Assembly: GCA_027625915.1 (NCBI GenBank)
Contig: JANTQA010000070.1
Location: forward strand, 4,407,001-4,471,000
Direction: 5' to 3'
Length of the DNA stretch: 64,000 bases
Source: Anaeramoeba flamelloides
Taxonomy: Eukaryota > Metamonada > Anaeramoebidae
Shown here piece after piece: positions 34,352 through 48,237 of the stretch. The notes under the pieces are model-generated. The model saw only the letters and a program-made list of their open reading frames with translations, was not told where the DNA came from and made no database searches. Each line of letters begins with the position of its first letter. Positions within the stretch are counted from its first letter, which is position 1. Position numbers and translations under genes: made by a program.

Positions 34352-37032
34352 CAAGTTGAAATATTTTTTGTGTTTTTTTTTTAATATAAAGTGAATTTAA
34401 AAAAAAAAAATAAAAATTAAAGGAAAGAAAAGATAAACAACAGAAGAATTAAAAATATTAAATTTAGTAACTCTTTTATCATTATTAAATTTAAATTCTA
34501 TCATATTTTTTCAATGATAATTTTTTTCTTACTTTATTTGTTTGTTTTTAATAATTTTCGTTTTTATATTCAAATTTTTATTTAGATAAAACACAAAAAA
34601 AATATTGGTAAAAAAATCCACCATTGATGAAAAAAGGTGTTTTTGAATTGATTTTCATACAATTACTTTGAAAATTAACAAATTTGTGTTAAAAGTTGAG
34701 TACCTTTAAAATATTAGTTTACTTTTGAATTAGCAAATTTTTATTAGAATATAATTCTTTTCCATCAATAGTGTAATTTTGAAAAAATTCTTTCTTAATA
34801 TTAGGTCCAATAAAGAATTAGATTAAAAATAAATTTGGTTTTTCGGTTCATTATTAAAATTAATAATTTTTTATACCTTAAAAATCTTGATCATTTTTTT
34901 TTTTATTTAATTGTTTTTTGTTTACAAACTATATTTCTGAAATTTTGAAAATACTCATTGAGAAATATTTGATATCAGTATAAAGTATAAATAATCCATC
35001 AACATATTGTAGTAAAAAATTGAAAAATTATAATTCTAAGATTTCTATTGAGAAAAACAAAAATTGATGCAGTTTGATGTTCAATTGAAGTTTAAATAAA
35101 ATCCTGAATATAAATTAATATGATTTTTCCACGATTATATTCAGTATTTTGATAATATTAGAATAAAACTTTAGAACTTAGTGATTATAGAACCTACAAT
35201 AAAAAAAAAACAATTTTTAATCAAAAAAAAAAAAAATTGAAAAAAAAACAAAAAAACAAAAAGATAAAACAATAATTTAAATTTTGAAATATTTGAAATT
35301 GTGTTTTTAATATCTATCAAAACCTCTTTAAGGGATTATCGCCACCCTAAATTTCTCTATAATTAAAGTAAGTTGTAATTGAGTGTAAATGATATTAGTG
35401 CGCCATTGCTCAAATGTCTCAAAAAAATTTATTACAAATCTCATTGCGCTTTAAATTTTAACATTTTTTACTAATGATTACAATTTAAAAAAGTGTCCTT
35501 TTTGAAAATTTTTTTTTTTAATTCCTTTTCCAAATATAAAAATAGAAACCTCAAAATACAGTATTTTGGTATTTATTAATTCATTTTTATAAAATTTCAA
35601 AATTAACTATTTTTATTATAATTTTAATTTTAAACATTAACTCTTGAATAATTAACATAAAAAACCTAAGACTGGTTACTTTTATTTGCTTTTTGAAAAT
35701 CTAATTATTATATCAATATATTTCCGATAATTCGTAAATAATTTTGGCAAAAAAACTATTCTTCAATTCTTAATATTTTAAAAATATTGAATTTTTGACA
35801 AATAATCTTCAATTCACAGCATATTTAAGAGAGATATTTTGCAAATTTGGAGTCTGAATATTGATAATCCAACCTTCAAATCTGTGGTGAAATGCAGATT
35901 TTTTTCTGAAATTGTTGGTCTTTTTACTAATACCCGGATTATTTTTTAGTAAATTATAAAATTTCAAATTTGGTCAAATTCTCATTTTTTTAAAAATATT
36001 GAATCTCATTGAAATATATTGACTTTATGTATTCAGAAACTCCTATATGGGCAGCTTAAGGAAAGTTTGAAGTGGATTGGGTGATTTGTATGAGTATGCT
36101 TGGATTGTTTTGATGGTTATTTTTAGGTAATTTGTCTAGGATTTTGAAAAAAAAAAATAAATGAAGACACCAATTGGACTTTGTGTCACTTTTTTACAGA
36201 GTTGTAAACCTTTTTGAATTAACTTTTTGTATTAAAAACTGTGTTCCAACAAATTTTTAAAAATAGTTATTATTGACGATTTAAAGATTTTAAATTTTCT
36301 ATTATTTAAGTAATAAAGGACAACCAATCACAAAATAATCTTTTTGATATTTACTCCCACAATTATAATAAACTATAAAAAACTTTCATACCAATAATAA
36401 TAATAAGGAAACTCTTCAAAAATATCAAAAAATTCAATTTAACCAAATTTGAAATTTAATAATCAACCAATCATTTTTAATTGATGAGATCAACAAAAAT
36501 TACCACTTGACTTATCGATTTTTTAGACAAATTGAATTATGGCATACTAATATGATTTACACCTAATGTTAAAATAATGTGATCTTATACATCCTTTGGT
36601 AGAATCTAATCTCTTAATATATATAATTCACTGATTAAAACTGGATCCACTTAGACTGTAAATTAACTTAATAATAACAAATTAATCTTTTTTTTTTATT
36701 ATTTATTACACATTGTCTAAGTGAAAATTTTTTTAACCACTCTTTTTTACATCAATTCCTAAATTTTTAATTAGAAAATTTTATTAAAGACTCAAAAATA
36801 AATTTATTATCCACAAGTGTTAGTAATTATGATTTCGTCCTTTTTTATTATAAAATTATTTTATCATTATTATTGTTTCAAATATTTTTGATCTTTTTTT
36901 AAAATAATGATATTGATATTTTACAATTATTTTCATAGACTGGGGAAATCAAATTTATACGAGGTATTTACCAATATTTGAAATATGGAATTTCTTTTCT
37001 TTTTTTGTTTTGTCAAGAAGATATCAATAATA

Positions 37033-37034
<2 letters not shown>
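34352..37034. other. intergenic, no gene supported
   Basis: AT-rich spacer downstream of DCTN2 and about 5 kb from the 3' end of the convergent DMXL gene. Includes a diverged family B repeat at 35040-35345. No ORF or RNA gene recognised. Confidence 0.5.
35040..35345 (+). repeat. dispersed repeat family B, copy
   Basis: Contains GAGAAAAACAAAAATTGATG, TTCAATTGAAGTTTAAATAA, AATTAATATGATTTTTCC and TTTTTAATATCTATCAAAAC in the same order as the copy at 19185. Confidence 0.45.

Positions 37035-37095
<61 letters not shown>
37035..37095 (+). repeat. (TA)n microsatellite, left flank of TIR element
   Basis: About 30 TA units directly abutting CCCTTAGCATCCC. Confidence 0.95.
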
Positions 37096-37100
<5 letters not shown>

Positions 37101-38584
37101 AGCATCCCAAATAACCTAAAAACATTTCAAACAAAAATTTTAATTTGAAATGTTATCAAAGGATAATAAGGTATAGAATTAATAAACAGTTATCTTAGAA
37201 AGAAAATTTTATAATTAAAAATTGTATATTTTCTTAAAATAAAAAAAATAACTTGAAAAAAAATTTTCATCATTTGAAATTTTTTTTTTGGTTATTAGTG
37301 ATTTTATTATTTTTTCAAATTTTGTCAAAATAAATTTTTTTTTTTTTTTTTTGAAAAGTTTGTCTAGACATCAAAAACCTCTTAGTTTTAACATTTAAAA
37401 CACATCATACTTTACTGGAATTTTTTTGGGGGACCTTTGCACCCCAAAATTCCCTAAAATGCTTGATTAAATAATTTATTCATTATAAAAGTTATTATAA
37501 CAACACATAGAAAATTTGTTTTATCTACTGATTACTATTCAATATCAATATCTATATTAGATTCTAAATTATTTAAAAATAAAAAAAAATATAAATTAAA
37601 TCAGAAAAAAAAACAAATTTTTTTTCATTGTAAAATTTTACAATTATTTCAACAAGATTTTTTTTTCAATTTTAAATGATTTAGCTAATAGTTCGAGTCA
37701 GATTAATAATTGATTTTTTTTTTATTTTTTACAATTTTTTAATTTTTGACTTTTTAAAATCTAGTCATAAAATAAACAATATTGTTGAATTAGAGACCAT
37801 ATATCAGAACTTATTTAACAAGATCTGGATTAATTTATTAAGGAAAAATCCAAATATCGCAAATATATTATTCAAATTTTTACCAATAACAAAATGCAAT
37901 AAAAAAAATTGGTTTCGGAGATTATTTTATTATATTGGAATAATATTTAAGAGTTATTTTTTATTTTATTTTATATTTAGGTATAAATATTTTATCTATT
38001 AAAAGGTTTTTATTTGGTTTAATTCCAATTTAATAAATTGAAATTATTTTACAATTTTTTTTTTTTTTTGATTTTCAATTATTATCTATTGCTTAAATAA
38101 AAGTTTTAGAAAATTAATCATATTAAAAATTTAATTTTGGCCTAAAGAAATAAATTTCATTTTTCTCTTAATTGGATATTTATTGAAATTTTTTCTGTAA
38201 AAAAAAATTAAATTTTTGATTTCTTTATTTTTTTATTTATTGTTTTTATCATAAAATTAGCATAATTGTTTTGTGGTTATTATTAATAAATTAATGTGTT
38301 GAGTTTTGAATTACTATTAATTTAATAAAATTTCTGATTTAAAAAAATAAAATAAAAATAAAAATCTTTAAAAAAAATGTAAAAATGAATAATTATTATT
38401 TTTTTTTTCAATTTCAAAAAAAAAAATCAATAACTTAACTTCTTTATCTTTGAACTATTTTGACTTTTTATTATAATTCAAATCTGGATTAAAGACAAAT
38501 AAGAAAGTTAATATCTTAGTAGATCAATATCATTTTAAATCTAATTTAAAAAACTTGATGAAATTTAGGCAAATCCGGGGTGCT

Positions 38585-38589
<5 letters not shown>
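37096..38589. mobile_element. 1494 bp element with short TIRs embedded in a (TA)n tract
   Basis: The left end CCCTTAGCATCCC and the right end GGGGTGCTAAGGG are inverted copies (13 bp, one mismatch) and each end abuts a long TA repeat. A third, internal copy of the subterminal motif (GCACCCCAAAATTCCCTAAA) lies at 37438. The simplest reading is insertion of a TIR element into a (TA)n microsatellite. The interior is about 85% A+T with no credible ORF. Confidence 0.7.

Positions 38590-38633
<44 letters not shown>
38590..38633 (+). repeat. (TA)n microsatellite, right flank of TIR element
   Basis: About 21 TA units directly after GCTAAGGG. Confidence 0.95.
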
Positions 38634-38639
<6 letters not shown>

Positions 38640-39580
38640 TACTAGAATATGTTCAATCAATTTTAGTTATTTTTTAATTGTTTGTGATGGAAATATTTTA
38701 ATAAATTGCTATATTTTTTCATGAACTTATTTTCTTTTTTACTTGAAATTTAATCGAAACAAAAAAAAATAACGCGTAAATACCAATAAGAATTAGAAAA
38801 TTGAGACTTAGAATTTATTTTTAAAATATTTCAATTTCTTTCCTAAAAATCTTGAGTTAACTTTTTTTCGTGAAAGTTTTAATAAGTAAAAATCTAAAAA
38901 CTTATTTCAATAATTGTGACTCACCTTTTTTTTGGTTTTTTATTTTATTTTTTTTCATTATAAAATATTTACTTTTATACAGTTTGAAAATTAATTAAAA
39001 AGTGAATTACAAATCAGATTTAATGATTAATTGTTCTTGAATACTAAAGAATATCCATTTTTTTTTTCTCAATTTATTATTACATAGGAGTCAGAATTTT
39101 TGAATTAGAGTTTATTATTGTTGATTTTAAGTCAAAAATTAAAAAAAAAAATACATTATTTAACCAAAAAAGAAACTGAAAACTTATCAATCACTTAAAA
39201 GCCAAATATATTTATCAAAAATCACTGACAGTATTAAAAATTGGATCAAAATCAGATTTTACTTTTTTATAAAAATATGTATAAAAATAATTTAAATTCT
39301 AAATAAAAAAATTGAATATGATTTATATATATTTTTTAAAAATTTAAAACAAAAAAAAATCCCTTTTAATTATATTTTAAGAATTAAATTAGTTTATGAC
39401 AATATTAAAATATTTTTAATTAAATTACATTTCATTCAAAGACAATTTTTTTTATAATTAATTAAGTCAATTTTTTTTTTAAAAAAAATACAATACCTCT
39501 TACAGTTAAGAGATAAAATAAAAATAATAAATAAAAATAAGTCAAATAATGAAATAAGTCATATCAAAAAAAAAAAACAA
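38634..39580. other. intergenic, 3' flank of DMXL
   Basis: AT-rich spacer with no supported gene. The DMXL stop is at 39581-39583 and the flank contains several AATAAA words on the minus strand, none distinguishable from background. Confidence 0.5.
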
Positions 39581-42500
39581 TTATAATTTGTATGAAAAAT
39601 CAAATTTTCTTTTCAGAATTCTACCATCAGAACCAGATGAAAGAATATGATCCTTAGTTACGCACAGATCTGTAACACCTAAAGAAATTCCAGGTGTTGA
39701 ACCTTCTGTTGGGAAAATGGATTGCTTATAGTGAATTTTATTCCAGGTGACTAAAGTATTCATTGATCGAATTTCTTGTACCGCGATTGATCCGTCCATT
39801 GTACCTGAAACCAAAATGGATTGTTCTGGGTCTGTCTCCATTACTGTAATTTGCGATTTATGGGGGTGTGTAATTCTCAAAATTTTTTTTTTCCTGAGGT
39901 CAATTGCGGAAATTTTGCCCTTTTTGCCACCTATGATAAGAATTTGGTATTTTTCAATAAACTTGACTGCTGTCGCACCGTGCTCATGTATTGGCAGTGA
40001 AAAAATAATTTGATTTTTTTTTTTCTCTTTTAAAAAGTCACAAATGATCACATTATGCAACTCCTTGGGCCTCACGCCCACTATTGCAATCAAACTGGAA
40101 TTATTAATGAAGGTGAAATCAAAGACACTTGTGAAATGGAAATCTAAGTCATAAATGGGGTTTAAACAAATATCTGAGCAGTTAAATTTATAAACCGATA
40201 GCCTAGCTGAAAGATTTGAACAAACAAAATGGTCGCCATTTTTATTGAAACGGCATTTCGTTATTGTTGATTGAGAATAATTATTAAAAGAAAATAACGG
40301 CATAAAATTAGCAAAATCATACAAATAGATCGTGCCCAAATCGGATCCAATGACAAAGACTGGCAAAGTTGGATGGGATTCGACCCATTCAACGGATTTT
40401 ATTGTATTGATAAATTTTTTATTTTTTTGTCTTAGGAAGCTTGTGTTTATGATCAGTTTTTGGATTTTCTTTTGGCAATTTTGGCTGATTGAATTTAAAT
40501 AAAATTTACTGTTTGAAAAATGTGATAAGCATTGCGGGAAAAACGAATTGAGTTTAATTTTTATTTGATCTTGAGAATTCTTTGAAGGTATAATTTCGTA
40601 AATATGAACATGGCTTTCTTCAAATAATGATTCTGCCATTGAGTTATTTGAAGAATCTTCACCAATACTTAAATTGGGGAAATTATTTTTTTTCAGTTTT
40701 AATAAATTCGATTTTAATTCAAAATCGGGATCTATAGTTTCATTGCCAACATTCAAATTTTTATTTTTATTATCCTTATCCAGATCTGGATGCTGTTTTT
40801 TTTCAGAACCAACAATATTGTTCTTACTATTGCTCGAATTAGAATCTTTATTTAAGATTTCCAAATCAATGATTGTAGATTTTAATATTGAAGAGGTTAC
40901 AGATTCGTTATCTTTATTTAATTCATTGTTATTAAGATTTTTTTTATTAAAATTTTTTAATTTCTCAATATCATTTGATTGGAAATTTTTTTTTTCCTGA
41001 TCCCTTCCCATTCCTTTTTCCATTTCTTTTTCTTTTTCTTTTTCCTTTTCCTTTTCCCTAACCCTTTCCCTTTCTAATTTTAATTTTTTATTTTTGGATT
41101 TATTTAAAACAAATCGTGTTGATTTATATAAATTTTCTAAATAATTAATTTCATAAAAATTATTTGAAAAATTAATAAAAATTAATTCTTTTGTTGTTGA
41201 AATTACTATAGTATTATTGTCGTTATTATTTAAAGCAAAACATCTAATCGGTTCATTGTGTTTCCATAGTTCTTCCGAGGGTGAAAAACAAAGACGATTG
41301 TATAAAGTTCTAGGTACTTTTTTTGAAAATGTTGGATAAAAAGTTGTTTTGTGATTCATAAGTTTTGAAATCTCACTTTTGTCCTCTATTAATAAATTCC
41401 AAACTTGTGATTTGAATTTTTTTTTTTTTTTAAAATTATAATTCATTACTTGGTTTTTAAAATCTAATTTAAAAGTATTATAATAATCAAAATAAAAAAA
41501 TCTATTTTTTGTTTGGGAATGTAATCTTTTTACAATAATTAATAATTTTGAAAAGATCATTACTTTTTCTTCTAATATCTTTTTTTTTTTAATTTTTTTT
41601 CGTAATTTGAGTTCAAAATCAGAATCAGTATCGGAATTGGAATTGGAATTGGAATTGGGATTGGGGTTGATGATGGAATTAGATTTAGAATTAATATTCG
41701 AATTGGAACCAGATCCCAAATTCTCTGTATGTTTTTTCTTATCATCATCATCACCATCATTATCAACATTGTCTTTATTCAATTGCTTTTTTTTAATCAA
41801 ATAATTTTGTTCTTCCTCAGTTATTAAATTATTTTCGAATAATTTTTCGTAATGTTTTAAACTATTCAAAAATCTTTTCAAAATTAATGAATCTAAAATT
41901 ATTAAAATTACTTTATCGAGAGTATTTTTTAAAAAATATTGTAAATGCCTTTTAGTTGGTGGTTTTTCAAAATAATCATCTGTTTTAATTTGTAATCTAG
42001 TTTTTTGCTTTCGTAAATTAAATTCTATTGGCTTTTCATCTAATTTTTTTTCCTCAATTTGCTTTTGTGTTTGTGTTTGTTTCTGCTTTGATGATTTTTC
42101 CGATTCAGATTGTGAAGAATTTTCTTCAGAATTTGAATTTGAATTTGAATTTGAATTTGAATTCAGGTCTGAATTGGAACTGTAATCAGACTTAGTATGT
42201 AAATTGATGTTTGAATTTGAACTTGAAGAAAATAGGGAAGAAGAATTAGAAGATGATGTATAAGAGTTATCTTCATCCATTATTCTAACGAACGCCTTTT
42301 GATCGTTATATTGGGATTCACTGGAATCCGAATCCGAATTATCTATGAAATTATCTTCATTATCTAAAATACCAAATTTTTTTCTTAATTCCAATTCATA
42401 TTGATCAACTTCTTTTGTTTCAACATTTTTCATAAACTTTCTGGATTGTCTTAATTGGATCGGTATTTGGCAATATTTTATTAATTTTGAAAAAATTGTT

Positions 42501-45500
42501 GGGTTGATCGGCTCGACTATCTGAACTAAAAACATTGGTTTGTTTTCTAATACTAAATGAATTAATTGATGATCATTTTTAGTAAGCCCAATTAGAATTA
42601 AAACAAAATTGATAATAGGTAAAATTTGTGCCCTAATTTTTACTAATTCCCTTTTTTGCTTTTCAGGAATTGATATTTTGATATTTAACAACTCTTCTTC
42701 ATCTTCTCCATTTATATCAAAAATAGAGTCAGAGTCAAATTCAGATTCGGAATTAGTTTGAGAGATAGAGTCAGGTCCTGAACCCGAACCTAAATCTAAA
42801 TCAGAATCAGGGTCAGTACCAGGATCTAAACCAGAACCAGAATCAGAATCTGAACCAGAACCAGAATCATTGATAGTTTTTAATTTGGAATTATTGATAT
42901 CATTATTTCCATTATTAATATTACCACCAGATTCGTTAGATTCATTCTTCATATTGTTGTTATCTCTACCAGATTCTTCATTATTTGCTAATTCATTTGT
43001 ATCTTTTGATTTCAAATTATTATCAAGTTTGGTTTCTTTTTCCATTTGTACTTTTTTCTTTTTCTTTTGCTTTTTTTGATCTTTGATATTTTTTAACATT
43101 TTTAATTTCTTTTTTTTTGCCTTGATTAAATTTTCATATTCATAAAAAGTTAAACATGAAGATAAAGTTATTATTATTTTGGAAAGTCTTCTTATATCAT
43201 TTTCTTTCATTGAACGGATATAATTTAATTTATTAATATAGGTAAATAATTGTTTTACAAGCCTTAATAAAAATTTTCTTTTACCTTTTTTAGTTTTGAT
43301 TAAAAAATAGGAATGGAAATGTTGTTCGGAATATAAGCAAAGATTTTTAAAATAATTTAAAAAATAATCTTTGTTTAAATTAGTTATTTTGCAAAAATAA
43401 TTTAAATTTAATTTGTATTTTTTTAAATATTGTTTATCGATATTATCTGGATTTGTTGTCATAAAACGAAATTCATGTCCATTGAAAAATTCCATTAAAC
43501 TTATTAAAGATAGTTTTTTTTTATAATTATATATTTTATTGTTCATTTCTTTTAATTTTATTTTTTCTTCTTCTAATTGTTCTTGTTCAATTTTTAATTC
43601 TAATTCTAATTCTAATTCTTCCTTTTCTTCTTCTTCTTCTTTTCTTATCCTTTCCCTTTCCCTTTCCTCTTCCTCCTTTTTTTTTTCCTTCTCGTCATCA
43701 TCTTTTTTTTTTTTTTTTTCTAAATTATCAAACCAATCTCCTCCTGTTTCATTATTATCATCATCATCATCTTGTGTATACCCAAAATCACCAAATCCAC
43801 CATATGTTGTAGATCCAAAATTATCTCCTCCAAAGCCAGTATAACTAAAATCTTGATCTAAATTAAATTCATTATCATCATTTTCTTCTTTTTTCTTATC
43901 TTGCTTTGTGTAACCCTTTTCTTTTGTATCGTTATCTATATTATTTGCTTCTTCTTCTTCTTCTTCTTCTTCTTTTGTATTATTATCATCGTTATTGTCT
44001 TCATCAAAATTATAACTATAATCAAAATTATTCGTACCAAAATTGTAACTATAATCTGTATTATAAGAAAAGTCATTATTAAATCCAAATTCATTATTTT
44101 CGTTTTCTTGATCCGTTACCTCCTCTTGATTCTTTTCCTTTTCATTTTCCTTTTCATTTTCCTTTTCTTGATCCTTTTCCCTTTCCTTTTCCTTTTCCTT
44201 TTCTCTTTCTAATTTTAATTTTTCTTTTTCTATTTTTTTTTTTTTTAATTCTTCTTTTTTTATTTTAATTTGATTTACTCTTTCTTTACTACTTTTTTTA
44301 AAATTAGTTATTTGATTTTCTAATTGTAAAATCTTTTCATAACTTAGTAACGAACAACCATGAGTTTTTAAGAAATGAATGATTTTGGAACTAATTTTCA
44401 ATTCCATAATTTGAGAAAAGTTTAACTTTTTAATTTCGGGTTTTTCTTTTAACATCAAATAATAATTAATTAAAGTTGAGTTTGTTATAGTTTTTTCAGT
44501 TAATTGTTTTTTATTTTTGTTTTCAAAATTTTTTTCATCAGAATCAATATACTCTAATAGACAATTTATTGAATTTGCGTATTCTCCTAACCACCAATGA
44601 ATGACATTTTGCATCAAGCAATCTCTATTATCTAAGGCAATTTTTAAACTGTATTTTTTTAATAAACCAAAAAAGGCATTATCATTTGGGGAATATAATC
44701 TGGAGACTAATAAAGCTAATTGTAGATCTTTAATGTGCTTTAGAATGGTATTGATCGATTGATCTAAATTATTTGCTAATAGGGAAAATCCTGCTGATAG
44801 CATGTATCTACCCTTACTCAATAACACAAATGCATTTTTTTCAGCAGCTCTCCTCCATTTTTTTTTTGAAAAATCGTTATGTAAGAAATTTTGAACAACA
44901 ACATTTTGTCCTATTTTGTATAATTGAACTAACAGGGGCTTTTTCTTTAAAGCAAAGTAAATTAATGCTGCATCTTCGGGATCTTGTTTTAGTTGGTATT
45001 GTGAATTGGCAATTTTTGTAGCTAAAGAAGTTAACAACTTTCTATCTTTGATCCAATATACACATCCTAAAAATCTAATATTTTCCCAAAGATAATCTTC
45101 TGATTTAATTAAACATCTTTCAAGAAAGTTTTCCTGTGTTTCCGAATGTAAAGCCCAAGCTATTGAAGAAAATTCAATTGGTTTCAGTTCTGAAATAGTT
45201 TTTGGATATTTGTTTTGATTATTATTAAAATTTTGATTTTTATTATTTAATTTTGATTTCTGATTTTTATTTTTTAATTTTTTATCTTTTTCATTACTAT
45301 TTTCTTTTTCATTTTCATTCACATTTTCATTACCTTTTTCTTTGTCATTTTCTTTGTCATTTTCGTTTTCTTTGCCATTTTTTGTACTTTCATTATTATT
45401 TATATTTATGATGTTATTTTTCAATTCTTCAAATTCTTTTAATTCCTGTGAAAATTCTATAGTTTTAAAAGTAATTAACGCATGTAAAGAATTCTCATCA

Positions 45501-48203
45501 AGACCACCCTTCAATTGGTCAAAAATAATCCATGTTTGAATTAAACTAATTAAATCATTTATTTCACTTTTTTTATTCATAGAAATAGTTTTGATGTTTT
45601 TTAAAATTTTGATTAATGTTTGAGCCTTTTTATCATTAAAATCTTGATAATTTTTTAAATTTTTATAATTATTTAAAATGATCTCAACATCAATTGGTTT
45701 TAATCTATAGATTAGAATAGGATCTTTAATAGTTTCATTTTTAAGAGTTTTAATTAATTGGAAAGTTTGCTTTGGCAAAATCTTTTTGAAGGAAGAATAT
45801 AAATTAAATAATCTCAATTTTAATCTATTAAAATTAAATTCTTGAAAATCAATAAAAATATTTAATGGATGATAATAAGGCAAAGGTTTTAAAAAATTTT
45901 GAATTATGGAATGGAAAGTTTCCTTTGGAATATTAGTAGACCCAGTGAATATCCTTGATAACGTTGATTGTGTAACGGCAGCTGTTGAGGTAGACGTAGA
46001 TGATACTTTTAATGATTTTGATAATTGATTGAAATTTTGGATTTTAAAGATATTGATCCATCTTGGGAAACAATTTAAAATAAATTTTTGACTTGTAATA
46101 ATTGATCCATTTTTAGTTAAGCAAAAGGAATTGCAATTATTTAAAAATAAATGGTCCATTTCTATCAATTTATACCATTGTCCAACATTATCATTATCAT
46201 TATTACCATTACTCTCATTATTATAATTATTTTGGAAAATTGACCAATTGTAATTTCTTGGTATCAACATTTTAATAATTTTTTGATCTAATACAATAAA
46301 AATTTTTTTTCCTTGAAATATCTGAAACCATTCAAAAAAACAATTTTTTATATTATTTATTTTTATAATTTTTTCAATTAAAAAATCAATTAATGTTGAT
46401 TCACAACTCCAAATATAAATTTTTGGTCCTTTATTTTCAACAAGAGTAGCAAATTTATTTTCAGATTCTATTTTAATTTTAATTATTTTTGATGAATGAA
46501 GTGAATATGTTTTACAATTATAATTCTGTTTTAAATTTATTATTCTAATTTTTCCTTTTGCATCACCTAAGATTATTTGATTTTTGATACAGTCAAAACA
46601 AGTTATTTCGGATAATATATTATCAAGTTCATCATCATCATCATTATTATTATTATTATTATTATTAACGTTTTTATCTTTATTTTTATTTTTATGATCA
46701 TTTAAATTTATTTTTTTAGCTTCGATATTAAAAATAAATTTTGAATTGGTTTTTTTATTCATTTTTTCAATAAACACTAGATCAAATAAAAAAAAATTAT
46801 TTGTCTTGAAATCATTGGAACAATTATGAAAGCATAAATAATTGGAAGTTCTTAATTTTTGGATTAATTTAATTTTTGATATATCTGTTATTAAATTATC
46901 ATTTCTATCGTTTTTATTCCCATTATTTGGATTTAAATTAAAAGATTTGATAAAAGAAAAAAAAGATTTTTTCTTTTCCTTTTTATTAATAATAAACTGA
47001 TAGCAATCAATTCCATTTTCATAACAGATGAAAAAAACTAAATGGTTTAGATGAGCCCAGGCAATATCAATTATTTTATTATACTTGTTTCTATTTTTTT
47101 TTGATTTAAATTTTTTTAAAAAAACTAAATACTTTGAATGGTTGGTTAACGTAGTTTCGGTTAATTTCCATAAAATTACATTAGAATTTTTATCTAAACT
47201 TAAAATAAATGGCATTCTGGGATGTGATATTACTTTAATAATTTTGCTATTGTGGTTAATTATTTCAGATAATGTCGTGATTGGTAATGTACAATTTAAT
47301 AATTCTTTTTGAATATTCATGATCAATTCATTACTTATTTTCTTTTTTTGATTTATTGGTTCAAGCAAAGTTCTAAATTCAACCTGTGCTTGCCTTAAAA
47401 TGGTTAATTGTGGAGATGATTCGTTATTTAAAAATGTAAAATAATAAAATCTAAAAAAATTTGGTAAGTATTTTAACATTGAATCTTGGAAATTATTAAT
47501 TGTTGAATTAAATAAAAATGGCAGATATGTTGAAAATTGATAAGGTATAAAGATTTCAAAAAAATTATTTCCAATTAAGGGTAATGCTTCATTGATTTGA
47601 ATTAATTTTTTAATTTTGATTTTTCTAATTCTTTGATTCGAAAGGCCTTCAATTATCCAAAAGATTATTTTGCCACCTTTTTTTTTTTTAAATCCAACAA
47701 TTATATCAAGTGAATTTTCTTTTAATTTGTTTAAATAATAGTTCTCTCCAAATAATTTTGAGGAAGTTAATTTTGAGTTTTTATGCCCAGAGCCTTTATT
47801 GTGCCAATTATTATTTTGGTCATTTAAACCCGTTTTATCCCGTTTGATTGTTTTATGTGGATGAAGATCAAACCAAAAGACTTGGATCCCTAAGCTGTTA
47901 GTTAACATCCCTGAACAATAAAAATTAAAATTTTCATGAAAACTTGTTTCTTTCCAAATCCTGACAAGTCCTTTTTTGTCAATGGTGAAAAAAGACTGTG
48001 GTTGTTTATAATCAACTGAATGGTTTGTTTTTCTCCATGATAATTTTATGATTGGTGATGGGTTTCGTAAATAAATAAAATCATATTCAACATTGAATCC
48101 TTTTTTATTTTTTTTTATTTGTTTTTATTTTTTTTAAATATAAAATAATTTTTGGGATTTTCAAATATTAATTTTACTAAATGTGGTGATTTTTAATTCT
48201 AAT

Positions 48204-48237
<34 letters not shown>

